Origin: an uncultured Clostridia bacterium
GTDB taxonomy: Bacteria > Bacillota > Clostridia > Oscillospirales > Acutalibacteraceae
Direction of reading: 5' to 3'
NCBI GenBank assembly: GCA_947567585.1
Contig: CANONE010000091.1
Coordinates: 1-8,596, forward strand
DNA: 8,596 nucleotides
Positions 1 through 6,154 of this stretch are shown one piece after another. Each line of letters opens with the position of its first letter. Within the stretch, counting starts at the first letter, position 1. The notes under the pieces are model-generated. The model saw only the letters and a program-made list of their open reading frames with translations. It searched no databases and was not told the DNA's origin. The position numbers and the translations under genes were made by a program.

Positions 1-137
1 CAGCTTCAAACGCAAACCAAGCAAAAAATAGCCCCGTTACAAGCAAAGCTGTCTGCCATGCCCAAAATCTTCCGGTTGGATATTGAAATAACCCACTGGA
101 CAAGACGGCGTCCCGCAGCCTTAGAAAGGAGACCTCC
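1..137. other. Left-edge region and leader of the RluA gene
   Basis: No complete gene is visible here. In the plus strand one frame reads a short basic tail (SFKRKPSKK) and stops at TAG 29-31, which could be the C-terminus of an upstream gene. A second frame stops at TGA 82-84. Nothing in the window distinguishes a real C-terminus from chance. The stretch is richer in A than the coding DNA that follows. I see no convincing -35/-10 pair and no terminator hairpin with a T-run. The only clear signal is the Shine-Dalgarno sequence AAAGGAG at 125-131, which belongs to the gene at 138. Confidence 0.35.
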
Positions 138-1121
138 ATGCCCCGAAAGGAAGTTGTCATTGCCAAGAACGACGGCGGGCAGCGGGTGGATAAGTTTCTT
201 ACAAAGACGTATCCCAATCTGCCCCAGGCTGTGCTGTATAAGTGCATCCGCCAAAAGGATGTTAAGCTCAACGGGGCCCGGTGCAGGCCGGAGTCCCGGC
301 TAAAGGAGGGGGACCTGCTCTCTTTGTACTGGCAGGAGGATTTTTTCCAGCGGACGCCCAAGGAGTACGACTTCCTAAAAGCCCCCCTGAAGCTGGGAAT
401 CGTCTATGAAGACGAGAATGTGATGCTCCTGGACAAGAAGCCAGGGCTGATCGTTCACCCGGATGAAAATTACCACTTCGATTCGCTGATAGCCCGGGTG
501 CAGCACTATCTCTACCAAAAAGGGGAATACCGCCCGGATGAGGAAAACTCCTTTGCCCCGGCGCTTATTAACCGCATTGACCGGAATACCGGAGGAATCG
601 TCATGGCCGCCAAAAACGCGGAAGCCCTGCGCATACTAAACCAGAAGGTGAAGGACCGGGAGCTTCGCAAGCTCTATCTCTGCGTGGCCTGCGGGCGCTT
701 TCGGCAAAAGACGGGGCTTTTGGAGGGCTTTCTCTTTAAAGACGAGAAAAAGAACCGGGTGTATGTCAGCAGGAAATCCAGCCCGGGCAGCAAAACCATC
801 CGGACCCGTTACCGGGTGCTGGAGGAACGGGCCGGCTTCTCCCTTTTAGAGGTAGAACTGCTGACAGGACGTACCCATCAGATCCGGGCGCATTTGGCGT
901 CCATTGGGCACCCTTTAGCCGGAGACGGAAAATATGGCAAAAACGCCCTCAATAAGCCCACTGGCTTCCCCTATCAGGCGCTTTACTCTTATAAGCTGGG
1001 CTTTTGCTTTACCAGTCTCGGCGGGGCGTTGGAATACCTCAACGGCAGAGAGTTTCAGGTGGAAAACGTCTGGTTTCTAGATGAATTCCGGCAATTTCCA
1101 AGAGAGGATAAACAGCTATGA
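138..1121 (+). CDS. RluA-family RNA pseudouridine synthase
   Basis: A 327-residue enzyme predicted to isomerise specific uridines to pseudouridine in rRNA or tRNA in the cytoplasm. The N-terminal ~80 residues look like an S4 RNA-binding domain (RVDKFLTKTYPNLPQAVLYK). The rest is the catalytic domain. The family motif, usually HRLDxxTSG, appears as NRIDRNTGG with the catalytic aspartate at about residue 148. The second hallmark, LTGRTHQIRAHLASIGHPLAGD, is nearly canonical around residues 242-262. Length fits RluC/RluD-like members (300-330 aa). The start is set by AAAGGAG at 125-131, six bases upstream of the ATG. The stop overlaps the next gene's start (ATGA), implying co-translation. The family is certain; the target uridine is not, because RluA paralogs cannot be told apart by eye. 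The His-to-Asn and Leu-to-Ile changes in the motif suggest a divergent clostridial subgroup rather than loss of function, since the Asp is kept. Confidence 0.93.
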   Translation: MPRKEVVIAKNDGGQRVDKFLTKTYPNLPQAVLYKCIRQKDVKLNGARCRPESRLKEGDLLSLYWQEDFFQRTPKEYDFLKAPLKLGIVYEDENVMLLDKKPGLIVHPDENYHFDSLIARVQHYLYQKGEYRPDEENSFAPALINRIDRNTGGIVMAAKNAEALRILNQKVKDRELRKLYLCVACGRFRQKTGLLEGFLFKDEKKNRVYVSRKSSPGSKTIRTRYRVLEERAGFSLLEVELLTGRTHQIRAHLASIGHPLAGDGKYGKNALNKPTGFPYQALYSYKLGFCFTSLGGALEYLNGREFQVENVWFLDEFRQFPREDKQL

Positions 1122-1537
1122 ACCTACGTATAGAAACAACAGACTATCTCCCGGCCGAGACCAGGGCCCTGCGTCAAGCGGTGTTTATGGAGGAGCAGGG
1201 CTTCTCCTATGAATTCGACGAAACCGACCACACAGCCCTGCACCTGACCCTCTATGATGGGGACACCGCCGTAGCCTGCTGCCGGATCTTTCCCGACGGC
1301 CCCCAAGCCTACCATATAGGCCGGGTGGCTGTCCACAAGGATTACCGCAAACTGGGCTTCGGAGCCGCCATCATGAAGGAGGCCGAGGCCAAGGCTCTGT
1401 CTCTGGGGGCTAAGGTCATGATGCTTTCCGCCCAGGAACAGGCCGCCGGCTTCTACCAAAAGCTGGGCTATGCCCAAAAAGGCGAGCCCTACCTGGACGA
1501 GCACTGCCCCCACGTCCACATGGAAAAAGCCCTATAG
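1118..1537 (+). CDS. GNAT-family N-acetyltransferase (ElaA/YjcF-like)
   Basis: A 139-residue single-domain acetyltransferase predicted to move an acetyl group from acetyl-CoA to an amine on an unknown substrate. The N-terminal segment (LRQAVFMEEQGFSYEFDETD, near residues 18-37) matches the R-x-x-VF-x-x-EQ start of ElaA/YjcF-like GNATs. The acetyl-CoA pyrophosphate loop is seen as R77-K-L-G80-F-G82, within GRVAVHKDYRKLGFGAA. The C-terminal AAGFYQKLGY segment is the usual beta6/7 region with its tyrosine. It starts inside the stop codon of the pseudouridine synthase gene (ATGA, 4-nt overlap) with AGAGAGGA at 1101-1108 as a plausible ribosome site, so the two are probably one transcript. The shared operon does not prove a shared pathway. 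Assignment to the superfamily is firm; substrate is unknown. Confidence 0.92.
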   Translation: MNLRIETTDYLPAETRALRQAVFMEEQGFSYEFDETDHTALHLTLYDGDTAVACCRIFPDGPQAYHIGRVAVHKDYRKLGFGAAIMKEAEAKALSLGAKVMMLSAQEQAAGFYQKLGYAQKGEPYLDEHCPHVHMEKAL

Positions 1538-1548
1538 CCAAAACAAGC

Positions 1549-1643
1549 CCTCTGCCGCGCCCCAAAAGCTACCGGCACGGAAAATAACAAATTCGGCAAA
1601 AAAAGTTTCGTCCGCCTTTTCCAAAGGCGGCGGGGTTTGGGGC
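1549..1643 (+). repeat. Intergenic repeat, copy A, with hairpin
   Basis: This copy begins 12 bases after the GNAT stop codon. Its best-conserved core, 1577-1608 (ACGGAAAA...AATTCGGCA...A-run...TTT), matches 3936-3967 at 27 of 32 positions. Weaker similarity with at least one gap extends left to about 1549. The core is followed by a perfect hairpin and then CGGGG. Both copies lie between the stop of one gene and the ribosome site of the next. The pattern fits a small dispersed palindromic repeat. Outer limits are approximate because only two copies are available here. Confidence 0.7.
1612..1630 (+). terminator. Hairpin of repeat copy A (possible terminator/attenuator)
   Basis: CCGCCTTT (1612-1619) pairs perfectly with AAAGGCGG (1623-1630) around a 3-base TCC loop. 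It is followed by GGGG rather than a T-run, so it is a poor intrinsic terminator by itself; an A-run precedes it at 1598-1604. It may stabilise the 3' end of the rluA-GNAT message or simply be the stem of the repeat. Confidence 0.55.
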
Positions 1644-1653
1644 GGCGCCCCAA
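1637..1653 (+). repeat. Second GC-rich hairpin just upstream of the GT4-CsaB gene
   Basis: TTGGGGC (1637-1643) pairs perfectly with GCCCCAA (1647-1653) around GGC. It stands 6 bases after the previous hairpin and 10 bases before the AGGAAG ribosome site. It has no T-run. Copy B has no equivalent small hairpin at this position; a larger structure is found there instead. Confidence 0.6.
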
Positions 1654-1663
1654 GGTCTAAAAA

Positions 1664-1669
1664 AGGAAG
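1664..1669 (+). promoter_or_regulatory. Ribosome binding site that decides the GT4-CsaB start
   Basis: AGGAAG directly abuts the first in-frame ATG at 1670, which is too close to serve it. The second in-frame ATG at 1676 lies 6 bases beyond the end of AGGAAG, a normal spacing. The protein that starts at 1676 begins MRVIHLIGGG, the usual first strand of a GT-B fold. The 1676 start is therefore preferred. Confidence 0.7.
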
Positions 1670-1675
1670 ATGCAA

Positions 1676-3895
1676 ATGCGAGTGATTCACCTAATTGGCG
1701 GCGGAGACACCGGCGGGGCCAAGACCCATGTGCTCAATCTGCTGCGAGAACTGAACAATTCGATTGACGCGGAGCTTTTCTGCTTTCGCCGGGGGGATTT
1801 TTCCGAAGACGCGGAAAAAATGGGCATTCCCATCCACGTTATCGAGACCGGCGACCCCATCCGGGGCCTGCGGGAACTGAAAAAGCTGCTGGCCGGGCAG
1901 AAAATTGACATCATACACTGCCATGGGGCCCGGGGCAACCTAATGGGGAACCTCCTAAAGAAGTTTGTCAACGCCCCGGTGGTAACCACCGTTCACAGCG
2001 ACTACCGTCTGGATTACCTGGGCCGGCCGGTGGCAAGGCTTAGCTACGGCACCACCAATTTAGTGGCGCTGCGGCGGGTCAACTATTATATCGGAGTCTG
2101 CGACAATATCTCCGAGATTTTGATTGAGCGGAATTTCCCCGCCGGACGCATTGAAACCATTTACAATGGCATTGATTTTAAAACCCCCATTCACCCCGTG
2201 CCCCGAGAGGAATTTTTACAGTCCATCGGCATGAAGATAGAGCCCGGGGACGTCATCGCCGGAATTGCCGGACGCCTCTCGCCTGTAAAGGACATCCCCA
2301 CTCTGCTGCGGGCCCTGAAGCTGGCCCGGGAGACCCTGCCCAACCTCAAGCTGGCCATTGCCGGAGACGGCGAGGACAAGGAGAAGCTTCAGCAGCTTAC
2401 GGCCCAGCTGGGGCTTTCGGAGCACGTCTGCTTTGCCGGGTGGCTAAAGGACGTAAACTCCTTTTTCAACGCCATCGATATCAGCCTCATTACCTCTCTC
2501 TCCGAAGGCTTTCCCTATGTGCTTACCGAAGCCGCCCGAATGCATCGGGTGACCATTTCCACCAACGTGGGAGGCATCCCCTCCCTGATTACGGACGGGG
2601 AGACCGGGAAGCTCTTTACCCCCCGGGACGAACAGAGATTGTGCCAGCTGCTGATTGAGCTGGCCCAGGACCCCGCGCTTCGCAAAACCCTGGGAGACCG
2701 TCTCTACGAGAAAGCCAGGGAAAAGCTGTCCATTGAGAGCATGGTCCGCCGGCAGCTGGAAATTTACCAGGGGATTCTGGCCCGGGAAGCCCGAAAGGGG
2801 CAAAAGCGGGACGGCGTGGTGGTCTGCGGGGCCTATGGCCATGGAAACGCCGGAGACGACGCCATTCTCAAGTCAATTATCCGCTCCGTAAAGGAGCTGG
2901 ACCCGTATGTGCCCATCACCGTTTTGGCGAAGAACACCCAGAGCATCAAAAAGCGCTACCGGGTAAACTCCATCTATACCTTCAACCTGCCAAGGATTTT
3001 AGGAGCCATGCGGCATTCCCGGCTGTATATCAACGGCGGCGGCACCCTGATCCAAAACGCTACCAGCCACCGGAGCCTGTGGTACTACCTTCTGACCCTG
3101 TGGGCCGCCAAGCGCCTGGGGAACAAGGTGGACATGTACGGCTGCGGCATAGGCCCTGTCAGCGGGAAGAAAAATTTGAAGCTGGTGAGCCGGGTGCTGA
3201 ACAGCTCGGTAGACTCCATCACCCTGCGGGAGCCGGACTCAGTGGCGGAGCTTCGCAGCTATGGGGTTACCGGCCCCGCCGTCCGGCTGAGCTCGGACCC
3301 AGCACTGGTATTGCCCCCCGCCAGCGCCCAGGAAACGGAGAGCTTTCTCCGGGGCCAGGGGCTGGACCCGGAAGGCCGGTATATCTGCTTCCTGCTGCGA
3401 AGCTGGAGGGGCTTCACGGAAAAGGCCCCGGCGCTGGCCCGGTGCGCTGAAAGGGCCCGGCAAGAATACGGTTTGGAGCCGGTGTTCATCTCCATCAACG
3501 CCTTTCAGGACGGCTATGCCGCCAACCTGGTGCTGGAACACATGAAAACTCCCGGCAAGGCCCTGGAGGGCGCTTCCACCCCCGAGCTGCTGATCTCCCT
3601 TTTGAGCCACATGAGCGTGGTGGTCTCTATGCGCCTGCACGGGCTGATTTTTTCCTCCCTCAGCGGCACGCCCCTGGTAGGCGTCAGCTATGACCCCAAA
3701 ATCGGGGCGTATCTGCGCTACCTGGGGTATGGCGAATATATCGACCTAAAAGACGTAACAGAGGCTTGGCTGCACGCCGCCATCGGCCGGGCCTACGCCC
3801 AGCTGCCCCAAAGGCCGGCGCTAAAAGCACAGACCGAAAAGCTCTCCCAAGTAGAGCGGGAAAACATCAGCGCCGTCCAAGAGCTGTTGGAATGA
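1676..3895 (+). CDS. csaB: GT4 glycosyltransferase fused to CsaB-type polysaccharide pyruvyl transferase
   Basis: A 739-residue bifunctional protein. Residues 1 to ~375 are a GT-B fold family-4 glycosyltransferase: a glycine-rich N-terminal loop (GGGDTGGAKTH), the domain-2 start AGIAGRLSPVKD, and the donor-binding E-x7-E motif at E277 and E285 (EGFPYVLTE). A short basic linker (AREARKGQKRD) joins it to residues ~378-739, a polysaccharide pyruvyl transferase. That half opens with GAYGHGNAGDDAIL, the CsaB signature, and near its end has MRLHG (R653, H655), matching the conserved Arg/His motif of this family, followed by GTPLVGVSYD. CsaB enzymes move pyruvate from phosphoenolpyruvate to a sugar of the secondary cell-wall polymer, making the ligand for SLH-domain surface proteins. 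CsaB is usually a stand-alone protein of roughly 350-400 residues. Fusion to a GT suggests the sugar is added and then pyruvylated by one polypeptide, which is an inference. There is no signal peptide, so it should act at the cytoplasmic face. Start chosen at 1676 from ribosome-site spacing; ATG 1670 would add two residues. Confidence 0.9.
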   Translation: MRVIHLIGGGDTGGAKTHVLNLLRELNNSIDAELFCFRRGDFSEDAEKMGIPIHVIETGDPIRGLRELKKLLAGQKIDIIHCHGARGNLMGNLLKKFVNAPVVTTVHSDYRLDYLGRPVARLSYGTTNLVALRRVNYYIGVCDNISEILIERNFPAGRIETIYNGIDFKTPIHPVPREEFLQSIGMKIEPGDVIAGIAGRLSPVKDIPTLLRALKLARETLPNLKLAIAGDGEDKEKLQQLTAQLGLSEHVCFAGWLKDVNSFFNAIDISLITSLSEGFPYVLTEAARMHRVTISTNVGGIPSLITDGETGKLFTPRDEQRLCQLLIELAQDPALRKTLGDRLYEKAREKLSIESMVRRQLEIYQGILAREARKGQKRDGVVVCGAYGHGNAGDDAILKSIIRSVKELDPYVPITVLAKNTQSIKKRYRVNSIYTFNLPRILGAMRHSRLYINGGGTLIQNATSHRSLWYYLLTLWAAKRLGNKVDMYGCGIGPVSGKKNLKLVSRVLNSSVDSITLREPDSVAELRSYGVTGPAVRLSSDPALVLPPASAQETESFLRGQGLDPEGRYICFLLRSWRGFTEKAPALARCAERARQEYGLEPVFISINAFQDGYAANLVLEHMKTPGKALEGASTPELLISLLSHMSVVVSMRLHGLIFSSLSGTPLVGVSYDPKIGAYLRYLGYGEYIDLKDVTEAWLHAAIGRAYAQLPQRPALKAQTEKLSQVERENISAVQELLE

Positions 3896-3908
3896 GCCCC
3901 CGCTAATC

Positions 3909-3994
3909 CCCCTGCTCCGCCCGCAAGCCATCCGCACGGAAAACAATCAATTCGGCACAAAAAATTTGCCCACTTCTGAAAAGTGGCGGGTTGT
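3909..3994 (+). repeat. Intergenic repeat, copy B, with changed but paired stem
   Basis: The core 3936-3967 matches copy A (1577-1608) at 27 of 32 positions. The hairpin that follows has a different stem, CCACTT (3970-3975) with AAGTGG (3981-3986) and a 5-base loop, yet it sits in the same place and is again followed by CGGG-TT. Pairing is preserved although the stem bases differ, which argues that the folded form matters. It lies 13 bases after the stop codon of the GT4-CsaB gene. To its right the sequence departs from copy A at about 3990 and enters the structured module. Confidence 0.7.
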
Positions 3995-4092
3995 AGGGAT
4001 GAGCGTCTCCCGGGTACTTGGCGCAGCCAAGTACAGGAGACAAAGCCGCGAACCCACCCAACCGGTAGGCGAGACCCAGAGCCCTACGACCT
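3988..4092 (+). ncRNA. Candidate structured RNA upstream of the MoxR operon
   Basis: About 105 nt that folds as a closed domain. Closing stem: 3988-3998 with 4082-4092, 11 pairs including two G-U. Inside, GTCTCC (4005-4010) pairs with GGAGAC (4036-4041), then across an asymmetric internal loop (CGG opposite A) GTACTTGG (4014-4021) pairs with CCAAGTAC (4027-4034), capped by a 5-base loop. The remaining part, 4042-4081, is rich in ACCC and has only a weak GCC/GGC pairing (4045-4047 with 4068-4070). An alternative 5-bp pairing of 3989-3993 with 4059-4063 would exclude the closing stem. No gene is plausible here. The 3' end lies one base before the AAAAGGAGG ribosome site at 4094-4102, so it could be a cis-regulatory leader. 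It could equally be an orphan RNA of a mobile element. It does not match any riboswitch I can recognise with confidence. Confidence 0.5.
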
Positions 4093-4093
4093 T

Positions 4094-4102
4094 AAAAGGA
4101 GG
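4094..4102 (+). promoter_or_regulatory. Strong ribosome binding site of the MoxR gene
   Basis: AAAAGGAGG lies 7 bases before the ATG at 4110 and fixes that start against an open frame reaching back to an ATG at 3966, which would run through the structured RNA module. The 13-base string AAAAGGAGGCGCC (4094-4106) recurs at 6141-6153 before the third gene of the same operon. Confidence 0.85.
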
Positions 4103-4109
4103 CGCCCCC

Positions 4110-5045
4110 ATGGAATCCACTCTGCAAGCTGTCAAAGAAAACATTGCCAAAGTCCTGGTAGGTCAGGAAACCGTCACCGACCTGCTTCTATCCGCCCTGC
4201 TGGCCGGCGGCCACGTCCTTTTGGAGGACGTACCCGGTATGGGCAAAACCGTCATGGCCCGTTCCCTTTCTAAGTCTCTGGAAGCGGATTTCGGCCGGGT
4301 GCAGTTTACCCCGGACCTGCTGCCCACCGACGTCACGGGCCTTAGCATCTTCCACCAGCAGCAGGGAGAGTTTGTCTTTAACCCCGGCCCGGTGTTCTGT
4401 AACATCCTTCTGGCCGATGAAATCAACCGGGCCACCCCCCGGACCCAGTCCAGCCTTTTGGAGTGTATGGCCGAGGGCCAGGTCACCGTGGACGGCGTTA
4501 CCCGGAAGCTGCCCCCGCCCTTCTTCGTCATCGCCACCCAGAACCCAGTAGAAACCCTGGGTACTTACCCCCTGCCCGAGGCGCAGCTGGACCGGTTCCT
4601 GATGCGGGTCTCCATGGCCCCGCCCAGCCAAAGCCAAGAGGTGGATATCCTCAACCGCTTTATGGACGCCGAACCCCTGGAGGAGCTGGGCCCTGTGTGC
4701 GGGAAAGAGGATGTGGTCCGGCTGCAAAAAAAAGCCCGGCAGATTTTTGTCCACCCGGTGCTGCTGGACTACATAGCCGCCCTTTCTCAGGCTTCCCGAG
4801 GCCGCAAGGGCATTGAGCTGGGCGTCAGCCCCCGGGGCACCTTGGCTCTGCTGCGGGCCAGTCAGGCTTATGCCCTGGTCCAGGGCCGGGAATTTGTTAC
4901 GCCGGAGGACGTAAAAGCCGTGGGTGTGCCCGTCCTGGCCCACCGGCTCTCTGTAACCGGTCTGGGGGGCAGCGCGCCCCAGAAGCAGGCGGCGGAGAAT
5001 TTGCTTTCCAGCGTGCCCGTACCTACCGAGGAGTGGGGCCGGTAA
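4110..5045 (+). CDS. MoxR-family AAA+ ATPase
   Basis: A 311-residue AAA+ ATPase of the MoxR branch, thought to act as a chaperone that uses ATP to assemble or activate partner proteins, often with von Willebrand-like folds. Walker A is EDVPGMGKT with the phosphate-binding lysine at K46. Walker B is NILLADEINRA with D103/E104. Sensor 1 is VIATQNP with N145. The downstream LPEAQLDRF, found in nearly all MoxR proteins, is present and intact. The C-terminal part is the helical lid (GVSPRGTLALLRASQA...). Length is typical (about 310-330). The start at 4110 is supported by AAAAGGAGG and by the protein beginning just before the conserved VGQETVTDLLLSALLAGGHVLLE segment. Its TAA shares one base with the ATG of the DUF58 gene (TAATG), a sign of translational coupling and of a joint complex. 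Physiological substrate is unknown. Confidence 0.95.
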   Translation: MESTLQAVKENIAKVLVGQETVTDLLLSALLAGGHVLLEDVPGMGKTVMARSLSKSLEADFGRVQFTPDLLPTDVTGLSIFHQQQGEFVFNPGPVFCNILLADEINRATPRTQSSLLECMAEGQVTVDGVTRKLPPPFFVIATQNPVETLGTYPLPEAQLDRFLMRVSMAPPSQSQEVDILNRFMDAEPLEELGPVCGKEDVVRLQKKARQIFVHPVLLDYIAALSQASRGRKGIELGVSPRGTLALLRASQAYALVQGREFVTPEDVKAVGVPVLAHRLSVTGLGGSAPQKQAAENLLSSVPVPTEEWGR

Positions 5046-6142
5046 TGGCGGCGCTGCTGATTTGCCTAGGGCTGTTGGCGGCTGTGCTTTTGGGCCTGCC
5101 CCGCCTCTATGACCATTTCTGGGAAAAAGGGCTGGACTGCCGGATCTCCTTTACCCAGGATTACGCTGTAGAGGACGAAGTCTCCACCCTGTCGGAGGTA
5201 ATCACCAATCGGAAGCTCCTGCCTCTGCCGGTTTTAGAGATCAGCTTCCACATGGACCGCCGCCTGCGGTTTGGGGCGGGAGAAAACGCCTCTCTCAGCG
5301 ACCAGACCTACCGGCGGGACATATTCGCCGCCGCCATGCGCCAGAAAATCACCCGTACCTTGGAATTCCAATGCGCGGGCCGGGGATATTTCCGCATCAA
5401 CGAAACAGGCTTAGCGGCGCAGGACCTGTTTCTAACCCGGAAATACTTATCCAGCCGCCCCCAGAACACGGAATTCTATGTACTGCCCCGGCCTGTTCCC
5501 ACCGCCCAGGTTCAGATCCCCTACTCCCGGATCATGGGCGCCGTGCTCAGCCGCAAGCGGGTCTGCGACGATCCCTTTGAGTTCGGCGGGCTTCGAGACT
5601 ATGCCCGGGGCGACCCTATGAAATATATTAACTGGAAGGCTTCCGCCCGGGCGGGCAAGCTGCTGACGAATCTGCATGAGTCCACCCTTTCCCAAAAGGC
5701 CGCTTTGGCCATCGACATGGAGGGCGGCGGCCCCCAGGGGGACTTCCTCACGGAATGCGGGGTGCGCGTTGCCTGCTCCCTGGCAGAGCGGCTATTGGCC
5801 CAGGGCATAGAGCTAAGCCTTTACAGCAACGGTTTGGACGTGCAGTCCGGGGAAGTCTGGAAGCTGGAGGCAGTTTCAGGGGCAGGGAGCTCCCTGTACC
5901 TAAAAAAGAAGCTGGCCTGCTTACAGTCGGGCACAGACCTCCCCCCCGTATGCGGTTTTTTTCCTCCTTCTGGGCCGGAGGATCTGTTGGTACTGATCTC
6001 CCGAAGCCAGCGGACCCAGCCCACGGAGGCTTTTGCAAAAGCCGTGGGAAAAGGACAGGGCATACAGGTTATCCCCTGCGGCGGGGAGCACGGGGACCTG
6101 CCCGCTTTCGCCCATGTGGACCAGATTTGGATGGAGTTCTAA
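5045..6142 (+). CDS. DUF58 domain protein, MoxR partner
   Basis: A 365-residue protein of the DUF58 family, encoded next to MoxR in many bacteria and presumed to be its client or partner at the membrane. One hydrophobic segment at about residues 2-18 (AALLICLGLLAAVLLGL) anchors the N-terminus. DUF58 proteins often have two such segments, so this is a short version. The central beta-rich part (residues ~25-150) precedes the family signature DPFEFGGLRDYARGDP...INWKASAR at residues 176-202. The C-terminal half should adopt a von Willebrand A-like fold, but the strand that would hold a metal site reads AIDMEGGG rather than DxSxS, so metal binding through a canonical MIDAS looks unlikely. An upstream in-frame GTG at 5033 would overlap the GAGGAG ribosome site (5028-5033), so the ATG at 5045, coupled to the MoxR stop, is preferred. 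Confidence 0.9.
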   Translation: MAALLICLGLLAAVLLGLPRLYDHFWEKGLDCRISFTQDYAVEDEVSTLSEVITNRKLLPLPVLEISFHMDRRLRFGAGENASLSDQTYRRDIFAAAMRQKITRTLEFQCAGRGYFRINETGLAAQDLFLTRKYLSSRPQNTEFYVLPRPVPTAQVQIPYSRIMGAVLSRKRVCDDPFEFGGLRDYARGDPMKYINWKASARAGKLLTNLHESTLSQKAALAIDMEGGGPQGDFLTECGVRVACSLAERLLAQGIELSLYSNGLDVQSGEVWKLEAVSGAGSSLYLKKKLACLQSGTDLPPVCGFFPPSGPEDLLVLISRSQRTQPTEAFAKAVGKGQGIQVIPCGGEHGDLPAFAHVDQIWMEF

Positions 6143-6149
6143 AAGGAGG
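6141..6149 (+). promoter_or_regulatory. Ribosome binding site of the third operon gene
   Basis: AAAAGGAGG starts within the DUF58 stop codon and lies 5 bases before the ATG at 6155. It is part of the same 13-base string found before the MoxR gene (4094-4106). Confidence 0.85.
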
Positions 6150-6154
6150 CGCCT

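Noticed and set aside
58..303. Plus-strand frame open from the window start to 303
   Set aside because: It overlaps the start and S4 domain of the pseudouridine synthase in another frame, has no family motif, and becomes Arg/Pro-rich as expected of an off-frame reading of GC-rich coding DNA.
1612..1653. CRISPR-like or phase-repeating array formed by the GC-rich hairpins
   Set aside because: Two unlike hairpins with no repeated unit at regular spacing; they are better explained as parts of a dispersed palindromic repeat.
3988..4092. Cobalamin riboswitch suggested by the CAGGAGAC string
   Set aside because: The rest of the cobalamin consensus is absent and GGAGAC is fully used as one arm of a local hairpin with 4005-4010.
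3966..4109. 48-residue N-terminal extension of the MoxR protein from an ATG at 3966
   Set aside because: It runs through a repeat hairpin and the structured RNA module, has no ribosome site, and adds sequence not seen in MoxR proteins. The ATG at 4110 has AAAAGGAGG at ideal spacing.
4188..4943. 251-codon minus-strand open frame opposite MoxR
   Set aside because: The plus strand encodes an intact MoxR ATPase with every motif; the antisense frame is low-information and has no start signal.
5033..5044. GTG start for the DUF58 gene
   Set aside because: The GTG overlaps the only ribosome-site-like sequence (GAGGAG 5028-5033). The ATG at 5045 is coupled to the MoxR stop codon and begins directly with the membrane anchor.
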